A DNA stretch of 64,000 bases from UTCHB3 sp964431385 (lineage in GTDB: Bacteria; Bacteroidota; Ignavibacteria; Ignavibacteriales; Ignavibacteriaceae): contig CAYSJM010000011.1 in assembly GCA_964431385.1 (NCBI GenBank), positions 5,449-69,448 of the forward strand, read 5' to 3'. This document shows, in pieces, positions 33,635 through 40,621 of the stretch. How positions within the stretch are numbered: the stretch's first letter is position 1; each line of letters starts with the position of its first letter. The notes beneath the pieces were generated by a model. The model was not told where the DNA came from. It saw nothing but the letters and a program-made list of their open reading frames with translations, and searched no databases. A program made the position numbers and the translations under genes.

Positions 33635-34915
33635 TTATCTTGAACCGGATCTTCTGCCACTTCCGGAACTTGAACCGGAGCTACCTGAATTTGAACGGGA
33701 AGATCCTGTTGATCTGCCACTACTTCCCGATGAAGAAGGTGATCTATAGGTTCCACTCGAACTTCCATCGTTTCTGCTTGGGGCTTTGTATCCCCGTCCG
33801 GAGCTCCCGGAACTATTCGAGTTGCCGTCATTTCTGGATGGAGATTTATAAGTTTTACCCGAGTTATTGTTGTTCCCGTCATTTCTGGATGGAGATTTAT
33901 AAGTTTTACCTGAACTGTTATTATCGCCATCGTTTCTTGATGGTCGCTTGGTTTCTCTACCTGAACCACTCGAATTGTCATTCTTTTTGGTTTCTCTGGT
34001 GCTTTTTCTGCTACCCGAATTGTTACCTTTTTTCTCGCCGTCGTTACGATTTTCTCTTTTACGAGTTACAGTGGTAGAGCCTTCGTCATTTCGCTCAGTT
34101 GTTTTCTTTTCAACGCTTTTGTTCTCTCTTCCAGTACCGTCTGTTCTGTCACCCGAGCGAACTCCATCGCGTTTTGTAACTTCTCTACCTGAATTTCTTT
34201 TTACAACAGGTTCTTCATCGCGATTCCAGGTATCAAAACCACCACGCTTCCTCTCAGTTTTCACTTCATCATCGGTAGCACTCGAACCATTTCGTGAGCC
34301 GTCATTTCTTACACCTGAACGCTTGGCAACCTGATCGTTTCCGCCGGTGATTCCCGGAGTTCTTGCACCGGAGCCATCACCGCGAGAACCTCTGCCACCA
34401 TCTCTACCACGGATGGAGCTGATTTCTCTATCGCGATATTTGTATTTCGAAAATCCTGAATTGTAGCCGTAAGATCCCCCATAATGATAACCATGGTTGT
34501 AGTTCCATCCATAATAGTATGGGTAGGGATCGTACCAATAATACCAGGGATGATAAACCCATCTTGGGTAATAGATGTAAGGATTGTAATACCACGCCCA
34601 AAATGGATCATAGCAAAAATTATCCCAAACATAACTGTAACCATAACCAATATTTACTGAAACTACCGGACGGCTCCAGTAGTCATCCTCTTCAATATAT
34701 TTGTATCGTTTTATGGTAATATCGTAGTTCGATTCGTTATCGCTTGAAGAAACTATAGTGGTATCTATTGCATCTGAATTGGTATCATCTGTTTCAACTT
34801 TTACTACTTCTACCTCAATCTCTTTCGTCTCAGGTTGTTGTGTTTCAAACTGTGTGTAACAACCCGTAGCCCAAAAGGCAAACAATAATACAGGTATTAA
34901 AACTTTGGTTTTCAT
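33635..34915 (-). CDS. Tyr/Trp-rich lipoprotein with Arg/Ser/Asn-rich repetitive tail
   Basis: A 426-residue protein I cannot assign to a family. Signal and lipobox FWATGCYTQFE (Cys19), an acidic spacer (about 25-65), then a remarkable Tyr/Trp-rich zone (about 78-165; e.g. DPFWAWYYNPYIYYPRW, DPYPYYYGWNYNHGYHY), then ~260 residues of low-complexity R/K/S/N/D/G with an RGD tripeptide in GSRGDGSG and four PSRNDG repeats (two of them within a perfect 51-bp tandem, 33826-33927). The tail is strongly basic. It is probably anchored to the outer membrane. Start ATG 34915 follows GGAG and is only ~14 nt downstream of the predicted sigma-54 transcription start. It leads the operon with 33087 and 31675. 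Confidence 0.82.
   Translation of the reverse strand: MKTKVLIPVLLFAFWATGCYTQFETQQPETKEIEVEVVKVETDDTNSDAIDTTIVSSSDNESNYDITIKRYKYIEEDDYWSRPVVSVNIGYGYSYVWDNFCYDPFWAWYYNPYIYYPRWVYHPWYYWYDPYPYYYGWNYNHGYHYGGSYGYNSGFSKYKYRDREISSIRGRDGGRGSRGDGSGARTPGITGGNDQVAKRSGVRNDGSRNGSSATDDEVKTERKRGGFDTWNRDEEPVVKRNSGREVTKRDGVRSGDRTDGTGRENKSVEKKTTERNDEGSTTVTRKRENRNDGEKKGNNSGSRKSTRETKKNDNSSGSGRETKRPSRNDGDNNSSGKTYKSPSRNDGNNNNSGKTYKSPSRNDGNSNSSGSSGRGYKAPSRNDGSSSGTYRSPSSSGSSGRSTGSSRSNSGSSGSSSGSGRRSGSR
33826..33927. repeat. 51-bp tandem repeat inside lipoprotein gene
   Basis: Two near-identical 51-bp units (33826-33876 and 33877-33927), coding for a 17-residue unit with PSRNDGNNNNSGKTYK, with more degenerate copies on both sides (PSRNDGD, PSRNDGS). 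It is in-frame, so slippage would change the length of the surface tail without breaking the gene. Confidence 0.85.
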
Positions 34916-34940
34916 GACGGCTCCTTTTTTTAATGTTCTT

Positions 34941-34955
34941 GCAATTATCGTGCCG
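34941..34955 (-). promoter_or_regulatory. Sigma-54 (-24/-12) promoter of the lipoprotein-barrel operon
   Basis: Minus strand reads CGGCACGATAATTGC then A. GG (34954-34953) and GC (34942-34941) are exactly 12 bp apart, and GGCACG plus TTGCA fit the consensus TGGCACGnnnnTTGCW apart from the first base. The predicted start point is near 34929, leaving a ~14-nt leader that includes the GGAG ribosome-binding site of the gene at 34915. Confidence 0.72.
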
Positions 34956-35005
34956 AAACATTTGTGCCTTAAATCTTATAAATTCGAACAATCGCAAATT
35001 GGACA

Positions 35006-35045
35006 TTGTTCAATAAAACGAACAACTGTTTAATTTATTGAACAA
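35006..35045. promoter_or_regulatory. Inverted repeat, candidate enhancer-binding site upstream of sigma-54 promoter
   Basis: TTGTTCAATAAA (35006-35017) and TTTATTGAACAA (35034-35045) are perfect 12-bp inverted arms with a 16-bp spacer that holds another GAACAA (35020-35025); a further GAACAAT lies at 34986. The dyad centre is about 97 bp upstream of the predicted start point, a normal distance for the binding site of a sigma-54 activator. Alternatively it is the transcription terminator of the receiver gene, but it lacks a GC-rich stem and T-run. Confidence 0.5.
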
Positions 35046-35116
35046 AATACAATTTTCATGCTCTTCAATATATCAATAGAGAAGGCAATAAAAAGGGCAA
35101 AAAGTGGTTAATTCTG

Positions 35117-35461
35117 CTATTTTGTCATTAAAATGTCGATCTTACCCGACATTTCATCAAAATCAAAAGGCTTGTAAAGAATGGCATTCACATAACTACG
35201 AATCTGTGACTCGAGTGATAGAATGTTTCGGGTAAAGACATAAGTCATTATGATTGGAAGAGGATGAATATTTTTGATCAAGTTTTCGATCTTCTCATTT
35301 GGCTGGCAGTCTATTATCAGCATATCAAAATCTGAACTCCGGAGGAATCGTTCGATATGATCAAAGTCATTTGTTGTGGTCACTGCATACTTCTTCTCGA
35401 AGTACATAAGTACGCTGGCACAAAAACTCAAATCTGGCGAATAAAACAGTATATTTTTCAT
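35117..35461 (-). CDS. Stand-alone degenerate receiver-domain protein
   Basis: A 114-residue protein with the CheY-like fold and no output domain. ATG 35461 starts the domain directly (MKNILFYSPDLSF); the longer ORF to 35542 adds unrelated residues that would include the promoter. The phospho-acceptor is expected in DMLIIDCQPNE, the conserved Thr in IIMTYVFTR and the Lys in ILYKPFDFDE. The acidic pair that binds Mg2+ (usually DD or ED in strand 1) is missing, with only SPD present, so it may be a pseudo-receiver. It has its own -24/-12 promoter match and lies upstream of the lipoprotein operon on the same strand. Confidence 0.8.
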   Translation of the reverse strand: MKNILFYSPDLSFCASVLMYFEKKYAVTTTNDFDHIERFLRSSDFDMLIIDCQPNEKIENLIKNIHPLPIIMTYVFTRNILSLESQIRSYVNAILYKPFDFDEMSGKIDILMTK

Positions 35462-35489
35462 TTTCTCTATGCTTGTTACACTTTTACAA

Positions 35490-35505
35490 GCAAATTTAAT
35501 GCCAA
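35490..35505 (-). promoter_or_regulatory. Sigma-54 (-24/-12) promoter of the receiver gene
   Basis: Minus strand reads TTGGCATTAAATTTGC then T. GG (35503-35502) and GC (35491-35490) are 12 bp apart and both elements TTGGCA and TTTGCT agree with consensus. The predicted start point is near 35478, giving a ~17-nt leader to the ATG at 35461. Confidence 0.68.
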
Positions 35506-35638
35506 TCGGCAAATTGAATAAAAATGCAACATTTATTACCATTTGTTGCAGATTTTGGGTAATTTATCAGAGATATTATTCTCTTTTTCGGCAAATCTTT
35601 TCCTTAATTCTCAATTTTGAAAAACAGACAGACAAAAA

Positions 35639-36541
35639 ATGAAAACTTTTACCCGTATCACTTTACTCTTTTTACTTATGATTTCATCAAACTTTGCCCA
35701 GGAATCCCCCGACTCATCCAATGTTCCTGAAGAGGATGAAACTGCAGTTTTAGAGAGTGATTCAAACTATGTGTTCGAGGAAGATTCGGTCGGAGTTTAT
35801 GTGATTGAATCTTATGTGAGGGAAGAAGAGAAAACTGAAATTGTAGTCTATTTTTTTACAACTTCACCCGCAAAAGCCAAAATTGTATTTGACGGGAAAC
35901 AAACTTTTACAGTTTCGGACACACTTGCCGAAAGTTTTCGTTTTACCACTGATATTTCCAATGTGAAAGCAACTTCGCAACTTCTTAAAGCAATTATTTA
36001 TGTGGAAGATTCGTCAGGTAAAAAAAGTTCGTGCGAAGAATTTGAGATTAAACTCCCATTTGAACCCCAAATTGAAGGTACCTGGTTGGGGTATCTTGCG
36101 GACTGTACACTGGGCGGACTCGCCTTCCTGGTTCCATCGGTTGGCACTTCCCTTTTTAAGAATGAAAGCAGAATTTCATTTTTTAAAGAGATCTCCGTTT
36201 TAGTATTTCAGAGTGCGATATCCGAACTTCCCTGGATGGCTCTTTCTGTGGAATATGCTCACACACCTGATATCGATTTCAGAAACCGTTTTTACGCAGG
36301 ATTAAAGTTCCCTCTTGATGTCCCTGTTATCAAATATGTCGCCCCCGGTATAAGTTACTCTACAAATTTTCTCGGTATTAATGGAGTATCCCCCGAAGTT
36401 TCTTTCGGTTTTTTTGATATTTTCAGAGTAATTAATTTTAATCTGAAAACTCGATACAACTACTACCCTTCTGCTGATAATTTAAGCCATTTTGATATTA
36501 GTATTGGACTTACCTCCTACTTTCTGACTTTTTCTTTCTAA
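35639..36541 (+). CDS. Hypothetical secreted, probably outer-membrane protein
   Basis: A 300-residue protein with signal peptide (ITLLFLLMISSNFAQ) that I do not recognise. Residues 22-60 are acidic (PDSSNVPEEDETAVLESD). Residues about 60-150 look like one Ig-like beta sandwich, and from about 155 the sequence becomes hydrophobic/amphipathic with strand-like periodicity and ends in aromatic-rich SYFLTFSF, consistent with a small outer-membrane barrel. It is divergent from the receiver gene over ~180 bp and precedes the TonB receptor gene by 81 bp. I cannot assign a function. Confidence 0.65.
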   Translation: MKTFTRITLLFLLMISSNFAQESPDSSNVPEEDETAVLESDSNYVFEEDSVGVYVIESYVREEEKTEIVVYFFTTSPAKAKIVFDGKQTFTVSDTLAESFRFTTDISNVKATSQLLKAIIYVEDSSGKKSSCEEFEIKLPFEPQIEGTWLGYLADCTLGGLAFLVPSVGTSLFKNESRISFFKEISVLVFQSAISELPWMALSVEYAHTPDIDFRNRFYAGLKFPLDVPVIKYVAPGISYSTNFLGINGVSPEVSFGFFDIFRVINFNLKTRYNYYPSADNLSHFDISIGLTSYFLTFSF

Positions 36542-36575
36542 TTCAACAGAAAGCAGGTACTTTGGAATTTATATG

Positions 36576-36591
36576 ATAACACGCGTGTTAT
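36576..36591. promoter_or_regulatory. Perfect 16-bp palindrome upstream of TonB receptor gene
   Basis: ATAACACGCGTGTTAT is a perfect palindrome with a central CG, located 32 bp before the receptor start. A looser inverted pair (ATGATA, 36573-36578, with TATCAT, 36605-36610) brackets it. This is the usual look of an operator for a dimeric repressor such as a LacI- or TetR-type regulator; no regulator gene is adjacent. Confidence 0.6.
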
Positions 36592-36622
36592 AACATTTAA
36601 TGTGTATCATAACCGAGGAACC

Positions 36623-39151
36623 ATGTTTAAGAAAGTTGTATTTTTATGTTTATTAATATCAATTGCAGTACTCCCGCAATCAGGGAGCGTAAAAGGAATT
36701 GTATCGAGTCAGGGTGAACCTCTACCCGGTGTTACTGTCAAGTTAAAAGACACAAAACTGGGAGCTGTCACCGATATTGACGGTTTTTATGAAATAAAAA
36801 ATATTCCGCCCGGAAAAAAAACGATGTCATTTTCATTCATTGGCTTTGCAATGGTGGAAAAGACCATTGTAATTGAAGCCGGAAAATCTCTCACAGCAAA
36901 TATCTCCCTCTCTGAGACAAATATATTACTCGACGAAGTAGTGATTTCTGAAAAATCGAGAGATGCATCAGACACCGAAACATCTGTTATAGAATTGGAA
37001 CCCGAACAAGCGAAAGTTCTTCCCGGTGCCGGTGAGGATGTACTTCGAACACTTCAGGCACTTCCGGGGGTTGTCGCACCAAATGACTTTTCTTCGCAAT
37101 TGGTCGTCAGAGGCTCCGGTCCTGATCAGAATCTGATAATAATGGACAATGTGGAAGTTTTTAATCCGTATCGATTATATGGCTTCATAAGTATGTTTAA
37201 TCCTGATGCAGTCTCTGATATCACTTTAATCACCGGTGGATTTCCTTCAAACTATGGAGATAGACTGTCTGCTGTCCTCGAAGTGGCTAACAGAGAAGGT
37301 TCCACAAAAAAAGGAGTAACAGGAAGCTTAAACGCCTCTATAACGAATGCAAATCTTGTTCTTGAGGGGAAAAATCCTTTTGATATTAAAGGAAGTTGGC
37401 TCATCAACAGTCGGAGAACATATTATGATCTTATTCTTGAGCCTTTCGCAAAAAATGCCGGCCTTATAGAAGATGATTCGGCTTTTCCCAATTTTTATGA
37501 TGTACAAGCGAAATTTACATTTGGTCCTTTTGACGGGCATAAAATTAAACTATTTGGGATTTACTCGGCAGATGGTGTGAATATCGTCTCAGGGAAAGAC
37601 AGGGTTTCCCCTGATAGTATCTCAGTCAATAATATCACCCGAAACGATGTGATAGGATTGACCTGGGACTATGCCCCCAACTCTGATTTATTTATCCAGT
37701 CCACTCTCTCCTGGTATAAGAACAGTGGCGATGCCGGCTTTGACTCAAAAGTGCTCGATCCCTCCCTTAACCGGGAAAGTTTTAAAGAATTTGGTGCAGA
37801 TACACTTAACCCTTATTTACTCGGATTTAAGTTTAAATCTGAATTTATCTTTCAGAAATATTCGTGGGACTCCAAACTGAATTTACTCTGGGGGAACAAC
37901 AATTTATTAGAAGCAGGGGCTGGACTCGACCGGCTTACCACTACCCTGGCTTTCGATTTTGAATTTGATCCACAACTTCGTGCTTTGTTTTCTGCAAATC
38001 CAAATTTTAGATCATCGATTGATGATCTGAACGATACAAAAACATATTATCGTTATCGTGCCTATGTGCAAAACAGATTTAACTTGTGGGAGAGATTTTA
38101 TATCAGTGCGGGCTTTCGATTCGACAATTATGAAATCCTGGATAAATCGTACATAGCACCACGAATTTCTGCATCATGGGCATACGATGACTTAACAACT
38201 GTAAGAGCTTCATGGGGAATTTTTTACCAGTCACCGGGATATGAAAAATTGCAGGATGCGGGGGTGATCTACGACTTTTCCCGTCAAAATACTGCCACTC
38301 TGGAAGCTTCAAAAGCCATTCATTACATTCTCGGTGTTGAAAGATGGCTCTCATTTGAGTGGAATCTAAAAGTTGAGGCTTATTACAAAGATTTTCGTGA
38401 TCTTGTTGTGCCTAAAATTGTAACAGGTACCCGATTTTATACAGAAAAGATACCGGGTCAAGATCCCAATTCCTCATCCGGTTGGACCCGTCCAGTGAGA
38501 ATCCAGTCTGATTCGTTAACCCAGATTCCCGTAAATGACTCTTACGGTGAATCTTACGGGCTCGAAGTGATGCTCGCGAAAAAAAACATTGATCGTAATT
38601 CAAAAATAAGCGGATGGATATCCTACTCATACGCTGTAGCTGAACGATTCGAGAGGAATTTTACAGTCCCCTTCAGATTTGACCAAAGACATACAATAAA
38701 CATCGTACTCGATTATCAGTTTGCAAAAGCCTGGAATTTGGGTATCAGATGGCAGTATGGTTCAGGTTTTCCCCTTACAACTCCTGAGGGAGTAGCACCC
38801 AGAGTGCTTTCAACTGATACAGACGGTGATTCCAAGCCTGATTCACAATTTTTGGCTGTAAGAAGGGGTGCAAATGGAAATTATTCTGAGGTTATTTATG
38901 ATGTCGCTTTTGAGGACAAAAACCGTTTTAACTCGAGGAAGCCGGAGTACCACAGACTTGATGTAAGACTGACGGCAATTGCACAATTTTGGAATTTGGA
39001 TTGGACTTTTTATCTCGATGTTATAAATGTTTACAATAAGTCGAACATAATCGGCTACAATTATTTTGTGACTGAAGACAAAAAACTGGGTGTAAGACCC
39101 ACTTCAATGTTCCCAATTCTACCCACTCTGGGTTTTAGCATAAAGTTTTAA
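36623..39151 (+). CDS. TonB-dependent receptor with carboxypeptidase-regulatory-like domain
   Basis: An 842-residue outer-membrane transporter. ATG 36623 follows GAGG and gives signal peptide VVFLCLLISIAVLPQ; the ATG-less extension to 36602 is rejected. A CarboxypepD_reg-like beta sandwich (about 24-100; GEPLPGVTVKLKDTKLGAVT) precedes the plug domain (about 120-230; VLRTLQALPGVVAPNDFS, VVRGSGPDQNLIIMDNVEV) and the 22-strand barrel ending in GFSIKF. This is the SusC-type layout of FCB bacteria, but no SusD partner is nearby. The substrate is unknown. A palindrome at 36576 suggests repression control; xseA follows after 35 bp. Confidence 0.93.
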   Translation: MFKKVVFLCLLISIAVLPQSGSVKGIVSSQGEPLPGVTVKLKDTKLGAVTDIDGFYEIKNIPPGKKTMSFSFIGFAMVEKTIVIEAGKSLTANISLSETNILLDEVVISEKSRDASDTETSVIELEPEQAKVLPGAGEDVLRTLQALPGVVAPNDFSSQLVVRGSGPDQNLIIMDNVEVFNPYRLYGFISMFNPDAVSDITLITGGFPSNYGDRLSAVLEVANREGSTKKGVTGSLNASITNANLVLEGKNPFDIKGSWLINSRRTYYDLILEPFAKNAGLIEDDSAFPNFYDVQAKFTFGPFDGHKIKLFGIYSADGVNIVSGKDRVSPDSISVNNITRNDVIGLTWDYAPNSDLFIQSTLSWYKNSGDAGFDSKVLDPSLNRESFKEFGADTLNPYLLGFKFKSEFIFQKYSWDSKLNLLWGNNNLLEAGAGLDRLTTTLAFDFEFDPQLRALFSANPNFRSSIDDLNDTKTYYRYRAYVQNRFNLWERFYISAGFRFDNYEILDKSYIAPRISASWAYDDLTTVRASWGIFYQSPGYEKLQDAGVIYDFSRQNTATLEASKAIHYILGVERWLSFEWNLKVEAYYKDFRDLVVPKIVTGTRFYTEKIPGQDPNSSSGWTRPVRIQSDSLTQIPVNDSYGESYGLEVMLAKKNIDRNSKISGWISYSYAVAERFERNFTVPFRFDQRHTINIVLDYQFAKAWNLGIRWQYGSGFPLTTPEGVAPRVLSTDTDGDSKPDSQFLAVRRGANGNYSEVIYDVAFEDKNRFNSRKPEYHRLDVRLTAIAQFWNLDWTFYLDVINVYNKSNIIGYNYFVTEDKKLGVRPTSMFPILPTLGFSIKF

Positions 39152-39186
39152 TTTCGTATTATTATAGTCTCATTTTTAAATAATTT

Positions 39187-40377
39187 ATGCAACTCCCACA
39201 ATATAAATCTGTAAGCAAACTTTCACTCGAAATAAAGGCAACTCTCGAGATGAGTTTCCGGTATGAAACCATAATTGGCGAAATATCAAACTTCAAACCT
39301 CATTACTCGGGTCATTGGTATTTTACCTTGAAAGATTCGGGTGCGGCAATTTCTTGTTCGATGTGGAGCAGTAACAACAAAAAACTTGGCTTCATACCTA
39401 AAGATGGTATGCAAGTAATATGTAGCGGACCAATATCGGTTTACCCTCCAAGAGGAAGTTATCAAATCGATGTGCAGACAATGAAAAATGTGGGAGTGGG
39501 TGACCTTCAGGTTGCATTCGAATTTCTGAAGGAAAAACTTTCAAAAGAAGGGCTTTTTGACCCCTCAAGAAAAAAAACTATCAGGACTTTTCCGGCTAAA
39601 ATAGGAGTCGTCACATCTTCTACCGGAGCTGCGTGGCAAGACATTATTGCCGTTGCAGCGAGAAGATTCCCGATGATTGAGCTGATTCTTGCTCCTGCGC
39701 GAGTTCAGGGAGAAGGGGCTGCTGAAAGCATCGCATCAGCGATAGACGAATTAAACAAATTTGATGATATTGAAGTGATAATCGTTGGCAGAGGGGGTGG
39801 AAGTCTCGAAGATCTCTGGGCATTTAACGAAGAAGTAACAGCTCGTGCCATAACCCGGTCTCGTATCCCGATCATCTCTGCGGTTGGACATGAAGTCGAT
39901 TTTACGATAGCAGATTTTGTTGCAGACCTTAGAGCAGCCACTCCAACCGCTGCAATGGAATTAGTGACACCGGACTTTAATGATGTCACTTCTGCGATTG
40001 AAAATTTGGCACAACAGATTGAGAATAGAACTTTTACAAATCTTAAAGCAAAACAAGAGACAGTTAACCGATTTGTTGAATCACCTGTTATGTCAACGCC
40101 CTTAAACATAGTCAAACTCAACAGCCAACGGCTCGATTACGCTTTAATGCAGATTGATCATAGTTTGACCAATCTTGTTAAAGACTATAAAAACAGGGTA
40201 AATTCCGCGATTTTGCACTTAAAAGCAAATGATCATAAAAGGATTCTTAAAAAAGGATTTGTATTTGTGACGCAGAAGGGTAAGTTTATAAAAATGTCAA
40301 CCGAGCTTGATAAAGAAAAATCGTTTGACTTGAACTTTTTTGACGGTAAAATACTTATTGAAGGTAATGATGAGTAA
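39187..40377 (+). CDS. xseA: Exodeoxyribonuclease VII large subunit
   Basis: The catalytic subunit of ExoVII, which degrades single-stranded DNA in both directions and works in repair. The 396-residue protein has the N-terminal OB fold (about residues 5-100; IGEISNFKPHYSGHWYFTLKD) and the catalytic core with VTSSTGAAWQDII, VQGEGAAESI, VGRGGGSLEDLWAFNEE and ISAVGHEVDFTIADFVADLRAATPTAAMEL. It is somewhat shorter than the E. coli protein (456), mainly in the C-terminal coiled coil. Its end overlaps xseB by 8 bp. Confidence 0.96.
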   Translation: MQLPQYKSVSKLSLEIKATLEMSFRYETIIGEISNFKPHYSGHWYFTLKDSGAAISCSMWSSNNKKLGFIPKDGMQVICSGPISVYPPRGSYQIDVQTMKNVGVGDLQVAFEFLKEKLSKEGLFDPSRKKTIRTFPAKIGVVTSSTGAAWQDIIAVAARRFPMIELILAPARVQGEGAAESIASAIDELNKFDDIEVIIVGRGGGSLEDLWAFNEEVTARAITRSRIPIISAVGHEVDFTIADFVADLRAATPTAAMELVTPDFNDVTSAIENLAQQIENRTFTNLKAKQETVNRFVESPVMSTPLNIVKLNSQRLDYALMQIDHSLTNLVKDYKNRVNSAILHLKANDHKRILKKGFVFVTQKGKFIKMSTELDKEKSFDLNFFDGKILIEGNDE

Positions 40378-40582
40378 CAATAACAGCGAAGTATCGCAAT
40401 TCAAAATTAAACTCGAGAGAATTGAACAGATTTCGGCTCTTCTCGAAGATCCTGATTTAGACCTTGAACAAGCGATAAATCTTTATGAAGAAGGGATGAA
40501 ACTCTCACAGGAGTGTCTTACATCTCTGAAACAGGCCGAACTTAAAATTACGGAATTGAAAAATTCCTTTAAATCAATCTAA
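40370..40582 (+). CDS. xseB: Exodeoxyribonuclease VII small subunit
   Basis: A 70-residue helical protein matching XseB: KIKLERIEQISALLEDPDLD and EQAINLYEEGMKLSQECLTS, the two-helix pattern that binds XseA. I use ATG 40370, preceded by GAAGG at 5 nt; ATG 40367 directly before it is equally possible, while the ORF start 40340 adds unrelated residues. It overlaps the xseA stop, so the two subunits are made together. Confidence 0.92.
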   Translation: MSNNNSEVSQFKIKLERIEQISALLEDPDLDLEQAINLYEEGMKLSQECLTSLKQAELKITELKNSFKSI

Positions 40583-40621
40583 TGATCACCACTATTTTAA
40601 TCTTTTTTTTGGAGAATAAGA

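Noticed and set aside
33826..33927. CRISPR-like spacing of repeats
   Set aside because: The 51-bp units are contiguous, in-frame and have no unique spacers; no cas gene is present.
33625..34650. Several ORFs of 110-145 codons in other frames of the low-complexity lipoprotein gene
   Set aside because: Repetitive, biased codons keep alternative frames open; only the frame with signal peptide, lipobox and ribosome-binding site is supported.
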